Shown here in pieces: positions 1 through 10,343 of a stretch of 64,000 nucleotides of DNA. The translations under genes and the position numbers were made by a program. Location of the stretch: assembly GCA_030549205.1 (NCBI GenBank), contig JAUKTV010000005.1, positions 806,001 to 870,000 on the forward strand, read 5' to 3'. Numbering within the stretch: the first letter of the stretch is position 1; each line of letters starts with the position of its first letter. Source of the stretch: Apiosordaria backusii. Its lineage: Eukaryota; Ascomycota; Sordariomycetes; Sordariales; Lasiosphaeriaceae. The notes under the pieces are model-generated. The model was not told the origin of the DNA. It saw only the letters and a list, made by a program, of their open reading frames with translations, and searched no databases.

Positions 1-411
1 TCCATCGAAACGAGATAACATTGGGATGTACTGTATGTACCTACAGAATGAAGGATTTTTTGCGCGACTTGTGCAGCGAGTGAGCGAATAGGCATAAGGG
101 CATCGGCTGGATCGAGCGGGCAGCATTGCAGGAAACGCCTCCTTCTGCAGCTGTCCGCTATTAGAGTTACCTCGCTGACTGTCAAGGTGAGGTTGTGCAA
201 TGCTGAGAGCAATTCCTTGTCCGGCACTCGATGGGGTCTGTGCTGCCCCTTGATATTGAATAGGTAGGAAATATTGGAAAGTCATGGATACCTTGTAGTC
301 TGCAGCCATGCGCCTGCCACGGTCTTGACAAGCTTCCTTCCTTATTTTCAGTCTCTGACTTTTATTACCCATTTTATTCCCGGTTAAGGAAAAAGAAGGA
401 AGGAAAACTGC

Positions 412-438
412 CTGACCTGACTGACCTGACTGACCTGA
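412..438. repeat. 9-bp tandem repeat, 3 units
   Basis: Three perfect copies of the unit CTGACCTGA, in the distal upstream region of the HTH gene. A simple minisatellite; no function is implied. Confidence 0.85.
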
Positions 439-673
439 CCCACGGCATGAGAAACAACACATGGCTTTCTTTTTCAGCAACTCATCACGAACTCGACTCA
501 TCGGCGAAAAGAAACAAGCAGGACCTGCTCCATTAGCCACCGCGTTTCGCCAGAGACAGCCAGAGCGTGCTTAACGGCGCCAGCCAAGACTCCCTCCTCT
601 TCTCCTCGTTTTTCAATCAAGTGTTGCTTTTTCCCTCTCTCTCTTTTTCTCGCTCACCTGCCCCTGGTCCATT

Positions 674-719
674 GGGACAAGGGACATGGGGCATGGGACA
701 TGGGAGCATGGGGACATGG
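674..719. repeat. Degenerate G-rich minisatellite
   Basis: Consecutive variants of GGGACAT, GGGGCAT and GGGAGCAT form a short G-rich imperfect tandem array, upstream of the HTH gene. Confidence 0.6.
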
Positions 720-2188
720 CGTAGCTACAAGGATACTTTGGGTGCGCGGTACGTACCGTGCGTTCCATTTCCTCAACAAGCGTGCCCGGCGAGGTACCTG
801 ACCTTGCTTTGCTGCTCTCTGCTTGCTTGCAAGGGTGCTCATCAGTGAGGTCCTTTTCTCTCTGGTCCATCTGACGACGCTAACAGTGGGCATGATCCCT
901 CCATCTCCTCCCACTGTGCTCTCTTGGGCTTGGTCTCAACAGCTCCATCCGCCATCAGCGACTTGGAATTCGTCCGCTGTCCCTCGCGAGCCGCTCACTG
1001 CCCGCTAGCTAATGTTGATGCTAGTTGCTAGTGCCCGAAGCCCTCGAGAGCAATGATTAACAGCAGATGTCTCTTTGCTGAATGACATGACGGAGACCAC
1101 CGTTCTCCCCCCGTCTCCCCTTGTGTGCTCCCCCCCCCAAATCCGGGCCAAGCTCACCCTGGACCCCTGCCGGGAGATACAAGATGACGGTTCCTTCGCG
1201 TACATAGTACAAGTACCTACATATGCCGCCCAAGCGTGGTCCCCTCGGCCGCTTGCCTTGTCTTTTGCGCGTCCTGAACTTATCTTGTCCCAGTCCCGCA
1301 GGTTGAACTGCATTTGCGGCGCCAGCTCTGCAGCCGACTGTCGTCTTGCGACTGGTAGATCTCTCTTGTTTGCTGCCGTACTTGGTGCGGATGCTGCTGC
1401 ACGCCTCAGACAACACCACCACTTACACAACCAGTCACCATCTCTCCGCCTGTTCTACCCGTATGTCCTCGACACCGACTCGGTCTTTGTTCTGCACGCT
1501 TTGGGGACCTTTTTCGGACCGGTAAGGCAAACCCCAGAGCCGAGAGGAACCAGGACCGCACTGTTCGCCGTTACTCAAACGACGACTTGACCAGAACGAG
1601 GATCCGGCCAGCAGTTCTGTCCGACGCCCTCGGGTTTCTGGTCGATAGTCTTCGTGCTCTCACTGTGTACGCCTAGGTGGAGGGGAACATCGTCAACGGC
1701 GGCTACGGTTAACTCGCCATAGAGGCTACTTTCCGCCCCCTTTTCGCCTGCACCCCGTGCCCCCCCGTCCAAGTCCCGGGTCTGCATCCACCTCGACCCG
1801 CGCTGCTTGACCAAGAGACCTGCCGAACGACCACCCTCCCAACGCTTCTGCAGGAGCTACCCAACTAAGACTTCGTGAAAGTGCAACACCAATACACTTC
1901 CGGCCTCCACACCAAGCATCTTGCGACCTTCTCCAGCCCAGACCGCTGCACGCCCCCTCAGGAACCAATTGCTGTCTTCGGCCCCCCGTATCATGCATGT
2001 ACTTCTCCTGAGCGTGTCTGTCTTGCGCATCTTTTCCTGGGCAGACTGATCCCCACACCAGCCAGCCACCACCCCATTGCTATCAACCAAGTGATTCGCT
2101 CACACTGAGCCAGTGCCTTCTGCTTGCCTTGACTTGCCCGCGCCTCCGTCTGGTTTCGTCTGTGTTGGACGAAGCCTGTTCTGTCAGA

Positions 2189-3965
2189 ATGCACAACCAG
2201 ATCATCGCCTCGACGGGCATGGACCAGGAGAGTCACATAGCACACGACAACAGCACATATGGGAACGACAACTGGGTGGACATGAACTCGTATCACCATC
2301 AACACCAGACCACCATGCCCGACTATGGAGGGACTTATGGTGGCTATTCCACCATCCCGCCCATCACCCACGGGCTACCGTCGGAATCGCTGAATAGGAT
2401 GCCACCACCGCCGCCTCCCCATTCCATGCACCAACCTCACGCTTCTCATACACAGCTGCCCATGCTCATGATGCCTCATCACCAGCCGCCGCCTACCTGG
2501 CCGAGTCTGTTGACAAACCCAAACAATTACAGCCCTCATTCAACCCCTCCGATTGCCATCCCCCCTATCATCGCACCTCTCAAGACGACGAAGCTTCCGG
2601 CGATCCAGACAACGACTTCACAACCACGAAAGACACTGACAGACGAAGACCGCCGCGCCATGTGTCAGTATGCCAAGGACCACCCCAACGCGAAGCAGAC
2701 AGACATCGGCAATCGCTTTGGCGTTGAGAGGAGGTAGGAAATGATGAAGCCCCAGTCGTAATCCAAGTGTTACCACGTCTGATTTTTCTAACGCTCCTCG
2801 CAGTACGGTTTCCAAGGTCCTGAGACACAAGGAAAAATACTTAAGCTCGGAGGATCGGAGTAGTTCGCCCATCAAGCGCGGCAAAGGAAAGGGAGCAGAC
2901 ATTGAAAAGGCGCTGACAGCCTTCCTTCGCAATGCTCGAAAGGAAGGCAAAACTCTAACGACCGAAGACGTCAAGGAGAAGGCCCAGTCATTTTCCCTTG
3001 TTGGTGGCAGTGACTCTTTTCTGGAGCACAATAGCTCGGCCTGGCTGGAAAAGTTCATGCTCAAACATGGCATGGGCTCCGGGAGACTGATGCGCCGGGC
3101 GTCAGAAACCAACATTCATGACAGTAGGCGCAACTCGCCATCACTGAGTGTTTCGCAGCCATCGAGTGCCATTTCTCCTGCGTCCCCAGCCGGCCATGTC
3201 TCGCCATCACCATTGTCCGCAAACAAGAGCGACGATGAAAAGGAAAGTATGAACAGCTTCATGGACTTTACAACCGACAGCGCCTATAAGCATACAAACT
3301 CTCAGAGCAATGCATCCCTGTCGAGTGCTTACACCGAAAATGCCAACTCGTCCTTTTCTGGGAGCGCTCTCAGTCCTGCAGCCTCGTTCAACTTCTCGCC
3401 GGATCCCAATGCTGGCGGATTTCCGCCTCCCGGAGCACCAGGTGGAGGTTTCCAACGCCCGCGAAGCCAGACATTTCCGACGCTGGACCTGGAATACATG
3501 AACCAGTCTCAGAGTACGGAGCCCCTGACGCCAAAGTATCATGTCTCATCCACCGCACCATCCTCTGCATTGGAACCGCCATCCGCAAATTCACAGGGTG
3601 GGCATTTCAGCATCGATCAGGCGATTTCACCTCAGCTCCGTCACAGCACCAGCAATCAAAGCCTTGGTGGCAGATCATCAACGACCCCAGTTACGGCGAA
3701 CCCTTCCTCTCCAAGCTCACCGACTCAAGAAGATGCGAGAAGGGCAGCGGATACTCTTTTGTCTTTTATCACCAACTCAGGCGGATTTGCTGACCATTCC
3801 GAGTATATGACTCTCCTCAAGCTCACCGAAAAGCTGCGTATCCATCAGATGCAGATGGCGAAGGCGGCGGCCCACGGCATGGGAGGACTGTCGCGGATAC
3901 CTGAAGGCGACAGCGAGATGACAAATACGACTTCAGTCAAAATTGAATCGACAACAACTGCTTGA
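2189..3965 (+). CDS. CENP-B/Tc5-type HTH DNA-binding protein (568 aa, 2 exons)
   Basis: Exons 2189-2733 and 2804-3965, with a 70-nt intron (donor GTAGGA, acceptor CGCAG); the total is 1707 nt. The first ATG of the frame is at 2189. The N-terminus is rich in His, Pro and Gln. Residues about 148-195 form a psq/CENP-B-like helix-turn-helix (TDEDRRAMCQ through GVER-STVSKVLRHKEKYL), split by the intron. Residues about 210-272 look like the second CENPB-type HTH (KGADIEKALTAFLR ending WLEKFMLKHGM). The rest is Ser/Pro-rich low complexity with a helical segment near the C-terminus. No DDE transposase catalytic domain follows, so this resembles a domesticated pogo/Tc5-type DNA-binding region acting as a nuclear regulator or chromatin protein. 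That role is inference; the target is unknown. Downstream the region converges on the PXA gene. Confidence 0.85.
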
Positions 3966-4101
3966 AACAGCATCATTTATCCAGCGTCTTCACAATTTGT
4001 CACAGCATTTCATGGTGTTTTTCTTGTTGGTGCAACTTACGGTGTTTGGCGGACGAGGACATGGAGTTGGCAGGCAACGTTGCTTTGAACTCGCCAAGTG
4101 T

Positions 4102-4142
4102 GGATGGGGAGGGGATGGGGAGGGGACGGGGAGGGGATGGGA
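4102..4142 (+). repeat. GGGGA-type G-rich repeat, potential G-quadruplex
   Basis: Four to seven runs of four G separated by single A or AT/AC, about 140 nt past the stop codon of the HTH gene on the sense strand. If transcribed in the 3' UTR it could fold as an RNA G-quadruplex. Confidence 0.6.
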
Positions 4143-4519
4143 GATGATGAGAACTTTTGGGGAAGATTCGAAAACCAAAACGAACATTTGCAATTTACAT
4201 ACCTGACCTTCGGCGCCGCGAAAAACAGCACATATACCACTTGCTCAACCTTTTCTTCGACGCTTTCGACACTTTATATACCCCCTTTTTAGCGTTGATT
4301 ACTATCTACATCGTCACCGCCACCAGGAAGACTATACGCTCACGCGGAAAGCGAGGCTCACCAAAAACCGACCTCGCATATTTTTCTTACTCGACTCGAT
4401 TCCATTTAGTTCTTTTCCTGTCTCGCTTTTGTTATAGTTTGTTGGCTTCCGACTACCCCTTCTCAACTTGACTCTGTATACTACCAGCATGATTTCGCTT
4501 CGAATTTCTGTTTCATTTA

Positions 4520-4522
<3 letters not shown>

Positions 4523-4564
<42 letters not shown>
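4523..4564. repeat. (CA)21 microsatellite
   Basis: An uninterrupted run of 21 CA dinucleotides in the 3' region of the HTH gene. Likely polymorphic between strains. Confidence 0.95.
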
Positions 4565-4566
<2 letters not shown>

Positions 4567-5337
4567 AGTGGCAAGGCAAGCACGACCGACCGATGGACTA
4601 GGTCTTGAACGAACGAACGAACTATAGCCGCATATACCAAGTACCGGATGTTTCGAAAAGAATACAAAAGGCTGATGGACATGGCCCGCGAGGGTCTACG
4701 GTGGCGATGGAACAAGATGGACGGAACGAAAGTGTGTTTTTTTTTGTTTGAATTTGCTTCATAATGGGGAGTGAAAGGGGATTGACATTGATGGAGGGGA
4801 AGATGAGACCTATTTCGCTTTGGTCGTTTCGGACTTTTTTCACATATTTGGGGGCGCACGGTCTTAATTCTGAAAGGAAAGGGGACAATATTGGGAGGAC
4901 AGAAACAGACAGAATTACAATCAGGAAGGGGGATGGGGGGGGCAGAAATGGGGACGAAAGCACAGGTGCAGGAGAGGATTACAGCCTACCTACCCAAGGA
5001 CAAAGAATCACATTTTCATTTTGGTTATTTTCACACAACAACAAAAGCCGTCTTCTGGAATATGGAGGTGAATTTGGCTGTTATTCGCTCTCTCTCTTTT
5101 TGGATGTTTGATTCTGGATTTTTCCTGTGGGTGGTTTTGTTGCTGTGCCTTGTTGCCCTGAGCTTGTTGTTCCCTTTTCTACCTCTTTCCCATTGGAAAC
5201 TGAAATAGCAAAGTTTCCAGTTCGCCCAAAACCTGAAATATATACCATACCATCTTTCGCCATCATTTTTACACAGGTCCGAACTTGAAAACAATAGGCC
5301 ATCAATTTCATTGATGAATACAAAACAATTCGCTAAC

Positions 5338-8300
5338 TTATGTATAATCAACACCAACGCTCACCACCCCCCTCTCGGCCCACAGCTCCAGCACCCCTCT
5401 CTCTGCAATCTCGGGCATCAGCCGGACGAGTATCAGTTCAACCAGACTGTAAACGAGATGCTTGTTGCAGTAGGCATCGGAGAACACATCCAAGATGCCC
5501 CGTTCAATCTCGGCAAGTATCTCTTCTTCCCCTGGGGTGGTGGTTTCTTCTTCTGAAGTGGTGAAGAATATCGCAGCCTTACCCGTGCTCTTGCTTTTAC
5601 GGTGGTGGTGGTGGTGGCGGCGACGACCAGTCTCATCCTTACTAGCTTTTTTCCCATCAGAGCGTTGGTGACGATCCTTGCCCTCTCTGCTCTGAAGGCG
5701 GTCCGTTCCTTCGTCCCTAGCCTGGCCTGTCATCATGTCGACACTAACAGCATCGCTAACAGGATCATCGCTGAACCTCGCTACCTTCTTCTTTTTGTTG
5801 TTGTTGTTGTTGTTCTTGTCTTCCCCAGCCGAACTCGACGGCGACGAGCTTGATGATCCATCCTCGCTTGTCTGCTGCTGCTCAACCTTTTTCTGCACAT
5901 CCCCTTTAACAGCGACAGAAAATGGCGACACCCCAAACAGCACTTTTCCCACCACCCCCGGCAAAACCCCCCAAACCGCCCTAGCGCACCTCCTCCTCAG
6001 CTGTTGCAACTCCTTGTCACTAGCAGGTGCTACCAAGGTGGGCTTGCCAGCGGGCATGTTATTGGGGAAGAGGGCCCCGCGCACGTTGCGGAGGAGTGGG
6101 GGCAGTGCCAGTGGCCCTCCTCCTGATTCCTGGCTGAGAATGTAGCGATGTATACCGTGTGATAGCAGCCTATTATTGTGTTTTACACACACTGTCAGAA
6201 TATATATACACCCAAAAAGAGAGAATGACACAGAAAAGAAAGAAAAGTTGGGGGTCAAAAACAGTCTCAGAGGAAACAATGATATGATTTTCCCTGGATT
6301 GTTCCTGTATGTGAGACAAAAAAGCGACGTGGTGTTTCATTCATGCGTGGGGGAACAGAAAAAGAGGGACAAAAATGAAAATAGGTGTGTGTGTCTGTGT
6401 GTAAGCTGTGGTAGGATAGGTGGTGGTAAGTGGTGGTAATGGTGTGTAGCAGCCAGTACCCCCATTGATCAGCCAGTGCTGTGGAAGGTGACATTCAAGC
6501 ACCGGAGGAAAGCAAAGGGTCAGGCAGGAAGGAAACGGCCAAACCAGGGACAGACCATACAACTTTGTGTGTGTCTGTGTGTCAAAAGTTCAGATGATCA
6601 CAAAGACCCGACTTAACCGGGTAAAACGTCCTGATGGTACCCAAAGACTTGTTCGCTGTGAACAAGCCAAAGGGATTTTCGACCTGGCAGGCGCGGCATT
6701 CTCGATACTCGGAATCCAGCCAGCCAGCCCAACACCACCACCACCACCACCATCATCTCAACCCCGGTTGATGCGGCCCAGCAGGCTGCTGCAGTGGGAA
6801 AGAAAGGCGGCCAAAGCTTCTTGCTGATGCGGGGAGAAACGACTGGGGTGAGGCACAAGGTGGGGAGACTGCTGACGGGGGTCCTGAGCATGGGTCCATG
6901 GGCCATCGGACTTGGGTCGGAGGAGAGGGGGAACGACCATTGCGCTTTGAGCCCCGATGCTAAACTGTCTTCGTCTTCCTTCTTTCCTGGCTCACGTCAT
7001 GCCGTCCATGCAAAGATTCACATCTCGAATTCTCGGCGGACGAGGTCACGACGTGACTCGACTCTTCCAGGGTTGCTTTGTGCACATGCGCCCTTCATGC
7101 TTCCCCTAGCTCGGATTGAAAGGCGGCTTGAGGGGGGGGAAATCTTCAGCCGAGTGGTTCCATTTTGCATGATGGTGATATGCTAGACAGGGTCGCAATT
7201 ATGATCTGTCATTCAGTTTGACAGTCTTTTCACAAGACACCATCCGAGAAGGGTCAAGCCTCATCGCGACGATCTGTGTGTCGTTGAGCAAAACGTTGAC
7301 GGAGACGGCACGCTGTGGGGCGGTACGAAGCGCAGGCTTAGTGTTTGCAGCGTCCAAGGCAGCGGTGAATGAAGCAGTCGGCGTACTCGGCGTCCTCGGC
7401 GTGGAAGTGAGGTGCGATAGGGTCGACATGATGGCTTGGAAAGGGTAGTCCAATCCCTGTCCCGTTTCCCCAGCTCGGCGCGTAGAGGAGACTCGTTGAT
7501 GGATCGTCAAAAGCCTGACAAAAGCCTCTCGAGCAATCGGACGCAGCCAAGGCGGTGCGGTGCCGCGATTGGCCCAATGGGTTGGGGGCACCAGATGCAG
7601 GCCCCGAAAGGAACAAGAACGACAGAAATGCGCCGTATGCGGGTCGCCGATTCGGCCGCAGGACATGTGGGAAGCGTGTGTTCCACTGCAGCACCAGCTT
7701 TTACCCCGAAGCCTTGCTCCAGCTGGGTATTGGCCGGAGCACAGCTGCACAATGCGTCCAGTTACATCCGGCGACATCTAACAACACCCAGTGACCCTCC
7801 TCTTCGGCGTCTCGAGACCTTCACCTATTGCACTTGCAACTCGTGAAAAATGACTATGATTCGTGCCGAACTCGGCATTTCTCCAGGTCCAGTGACTTTC
7901 TGCTCATGCAGTGTGACGGCGATGTTGCAAAAAGGGGGCGGGGAAGTGTGGTAGGTAAACATGAAGCCACCTACCTGTCAAGCTTGCCATCTACGGCTGC
8001 GATTCGTCCTGGTCCCGTCATGGTAACCCACTGCACCATCGATAATGCGCCGCAGAGCCATGGCATCCGCACATCCATCTCGATCAGATTTGATATTGCC
8101 GACCAGCATCTGAAGGCCAACACGGGCACTTTCAGTGGCTCAGGGTCCGATCTGACCTCGTGTTGAGCCGTATTTTTGCGCTGGACCGTGCTGTGAGAGC
8201 TTCGAGGCGGCAGAGAACGGGTCGTCATGAGGACCGTGAAGACCAATCTGAGGAATGAGGTTGCGAGAAAGCACCAGTGTAGGATCGTCCAAAACAAGCC

Positions 8301-9432
8301 CTGCATCGAATAGCCCTTGCCCGGTCGCTTCGACGGATTCTCGTCCTCGGTTGCTTTTCTCTTGTCCAACGTCCGTGTCGCAATAATGATCATCTCCAAT
8401 ATCATCCACGGCTCCGATAGTTTGTTGGCGACCGAGTTCCCAATGATTAGCTCTGAGAAGATCTGGCCAACCAGAGCCGTCAGGCACCCATTCTCGAGGT
8501 CTTCGGTGGGGAGCAGGATGGCCAGAACGGCATGAACTAGCAGTTGACGATACGCTACTTCACTCTCGGCCTGCTGCGCAACGCTTTCAGGATCCTGTGG
8601 ACACGGGACGGGGGACACCGCGGGGAGTGGGCATAGTGAGTGGTAGATCTCGCGAGAGTTTGTCCTGATGGGCGCCTGCGTGTTGGGATCATGGGCTATG
8701 CGGTAGGCTAGAGATTTCCAACGTTAGCACTGCCCAAAAAAGGACACGAGATCGTCTGTGGCTCTTTCTTGTTCTGTTCCAGCCAACCCCCTTCTCGACA
8801 TTTTCCATCGCCTCATCCTCCACCACCAAGAGCACCACAGCTCGCTCCAGACTCGGGGGCTAAGACGAACCAGTCATGTGTTTATCAAGCAGATCAGGAA
8901 TCTCGTCGAATAGAAGGCTCTCCAGGTCCACCTTCCTCAGCCGCTGCTCCAGGGCTCTCGTGATATGGGCGATGATTTGAACAATCTCGGCAACGAATGT
9001 CTCATCGGGCGTAATTTTGTTGTACCAGTTCTGGACGTACTCCCTCAAGATGATGGCGATGAGGGCGTAGAGCTGCAGATCCACATCGTTGCGGCTGGTC
9101 AGCGGCGGTAAGAGCTCCTCAATCGGTGCTGGTGCATTCTTGGCCTTTTCAAGATGTTGAGGGCAGAGGATGCGGCGGATCAAGAGAGCGGTGGCTTTGT
9201 CCGAGAGGGGGTCGGTGCTGGGAGGTGCTGGGCGGGCGCTTCTGCGAGCTGCTGCTCCTGCTGACTGTGGAGGCGTCTGAGAGCCATCTGCTGAAGCTGA
9301 TTTGGAGGTTGGCCCCGACTCGGACTGCAGACTCGAGGTGCGCGATGGCTTTGGTCGAGGCGTCACCAGCCCCGGCGGGGGTGGGTTCGGTGTTGGGACG
9401 CGGCCGGGAGCCTGGGCAGCTGCGGTCGTCAT
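5338..9432 (-). CDS. PXA-domain protein (708 aa, 3 exons, one giant intron)
   Basis: Exons in transcript order: 9432-8871, 8707-7975 and 6169-5338. They sum to 2127 nt, exactly in frame. Donors are GTTCGT and GTAGGT; acceptors are CTCTAG and AATAG. The N-terminal 73 residues are Pro/Ser-rich. A PXA (PX-associated) domain runs from about residue 75 to 300, with typical blocks such as YREY-like REYVQNWYNKI, IYHSLCPLPA, AYRQLLVHAVL and LPTEDLENGCLTALVGQIFSELIIGN. A hydrophobic segment follows (LFWTILHWCFLATSFLRLVFTVL). The last exon carries an ALFPNN block, a low-complexity acidic/Asn/Lys/His stretch and a conserved tail (AYCNKHLVYSLVELILVRLMPEI). PXA proteins act at membranes and organelle contacts; no PX domain is present, as in short fungal PXA proteins. 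The second intron is 1805 nt, about ten times the usual size here. Confidence 0.85.
6170..7974 (-). other. 1.8 kb intron of the PXA gene
   Basis: Both splice sites are good (GTAGGTGG donor, AATAATAG acceptor) and phase matches on both sides, joining GKLDR to LLSHGIH as expected for the family. The interior has GT-rich microsatellite-like stretches near 6380-6430 and one minus-strand ORF with coding-like composition (7199-7429). I see no terminal inverted repeats that would mark a transposon. Confidence 0.7.
7199..7429 (-). CDS. Hypothetical 76-aa ORF nested in the PXA intron
   Basis: ATG at 7429 with a good context (ATC before ATG) and stop at 7199-7201. Codons are mostly C/G-ending like the real genes nearby. 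The product is Thr/Pro-rich at the N-terminus, then contains an alternating hydrophobic stretch (RAVSVNVLLNDTQIVAMRL). I recognise no family. It sits on the same strand as the host gene, so it could equally be a retained exon or chance. Confidence 0.25.
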   Translation of the reverse strand: MSTLSHLTSTPRTPSTPTASFTAALDAANTKPALRTAPQRAVSVNVLLNDTQIVAMRLDPSRMVSCEKTVKLNDRS

Positions 9433-9673
9433 GTCGAATTACCGTTGTTTACAAGCATCTCGCCGACTCGGTGACTGGCGACCAGCAGAGTTTTGTTCAA
9501 GTTTTCAGTCGGTGCGACTGGTGATTTGTTGAAGGTTCGAACGACTTGAAGCTGTGGAAGGCGGTGGGCAGATCGATCGCTTATCGGTGCTCAGGTCCCG
9601 TCACCTTATGTCACTGCTACATGCCACCACGGTCAAAAACGGCAGGCGGTGAAACCCCACATCAGATCTTGTG

Positions 9674-9701
9674 CAGCGCTGTACAGCACTGTACAGCGCT
9701 G
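9674..9701. repeat. 13-bp-arm inverted repeat in the PXA promoter
   Basis: CAGCGCTGTACAG and CTGTACAGCGCTG are perfect reverse complements separated by CA. Each arm also contains the palindromes AGCGCT and TGTACA. Related GCACTGTA units continue to about 9720. It lies about 240 bp upstream of the PXA start codon. Confidence 0.85.
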
Positions 9702-10091
9702 TAACTGCACTGTAATTGCAGGGCAGCCTGGCGGTTGGTATCGAAGACGCAGTAACTCGACACAAATATGATCCATGGATGTTTCTGCAACATCTTTTGT
9801 CATCGCCCATTTGCATATCGAACCCAAGACAGGAGGAAAGCAGTAACATGTGATTCTTCCTTGAACGGCATCCCCTGTCTCATTGTCAAGTGGATACTGT
9901 GGAGATGCAGGGATGCCACAACGACACCTCCTTTTTGACCCCTATTCTCAGGGCGTTGCCCGGTGTTGGAATGTAAACACCCACCAACTCGAAAGACGTT
10001 GAAGTAAACTCAAGTGTCGTTGACAAGCCAGCCGTCTAACCAAGAGTTGAGGCTCAAGATATCCCTGCTGCATCCTGCAGGCTTCCTACCG

Positions 10092-10109
10092 CATGTATGT
10101 ACATACATG
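10092..10109. repeat. 18-bp perfect palindrome
   Basis: CATGTATGTACATACATG equals its own reverse complement. It lies about 235 bp past the MSS51 stop codon on the transcript side. Confidence 0.9.
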
Positions 10110-10343
10110 TACTGGATGCGACCACCTTTTGGCCATGGTGTATGAAAACGCTGCAGCCTTACCATGCACCCATAACGTTCCGCTTGTGCGCAGTAAATGC
10201 GCTTACAACCAACAGTCAAAGTCCTGGAGCAGTCATATCTTTGATACAGTATTTTGTACATACAATGCGTCAGACTTGGTCTGACATGAGATACTATACA
10301 ACACACAAGCCCAAAGTCTTCATCATGCATTTCGGAGGACACC

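Larger units (their letters stand above)
1..2188. other. Left-edge non-coding region and probable 5' leader of the HTH gene
   Basis: No convincing protein gene is visible. The open frames here lack family features and overlap each other on both strands. The region is pyrimidine-rich towards 2188 and probably holds the promoter and a long leader of the plus-strand gene starting at 2189. It contains two short tandem repeats, at 412-438 and about 674-719, listed separately. Confidence 0.5.
3966..5337. other. Convergent 3' intergenic region
   Basis: Lies between the stop of the HTH gene and the stop of the PXA gene, so it probably holds two converging 3' UTRs. It carries a G-rich tract (4102-4142), a long CA microsatellite (4523-4564) and A/T-rich polyadenylation-like sequence. 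No coding region is supported. Confidence 0.6.
9433..10343. promoter_or_regulatory. PXA promoter region and MSS51 3' region
   Basis: Both flanking genes are on the minus strand, so this holds the PXA promoter (next to 9433) and the MSS51 3' UTR (next to 10343). It contains a long inverted repeat at 9674-9701 and an 18-bp palindrome at 10092-10109. No coding region is supported. Confidence 0.5.

Noticed and set aside
1075..1590. 171-codon ORF upstream of the HTH gene
   Set aside because: Low-information sequence rich in Arg/Ser/Pro, open on both strands because of high GC; more likely leader or promoter.
5735..6145. 136-codon plus-strand ORF
   Set aside because: Antisense to the low-complexity last exon of the PXA gene; Leu/Val runs come from the Asn/Lys repeats.
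9531..9560. tRNA-like GGTTCGAAC box
   Set aside because: No matching A box, anticodon arm or acceptor stem around it.
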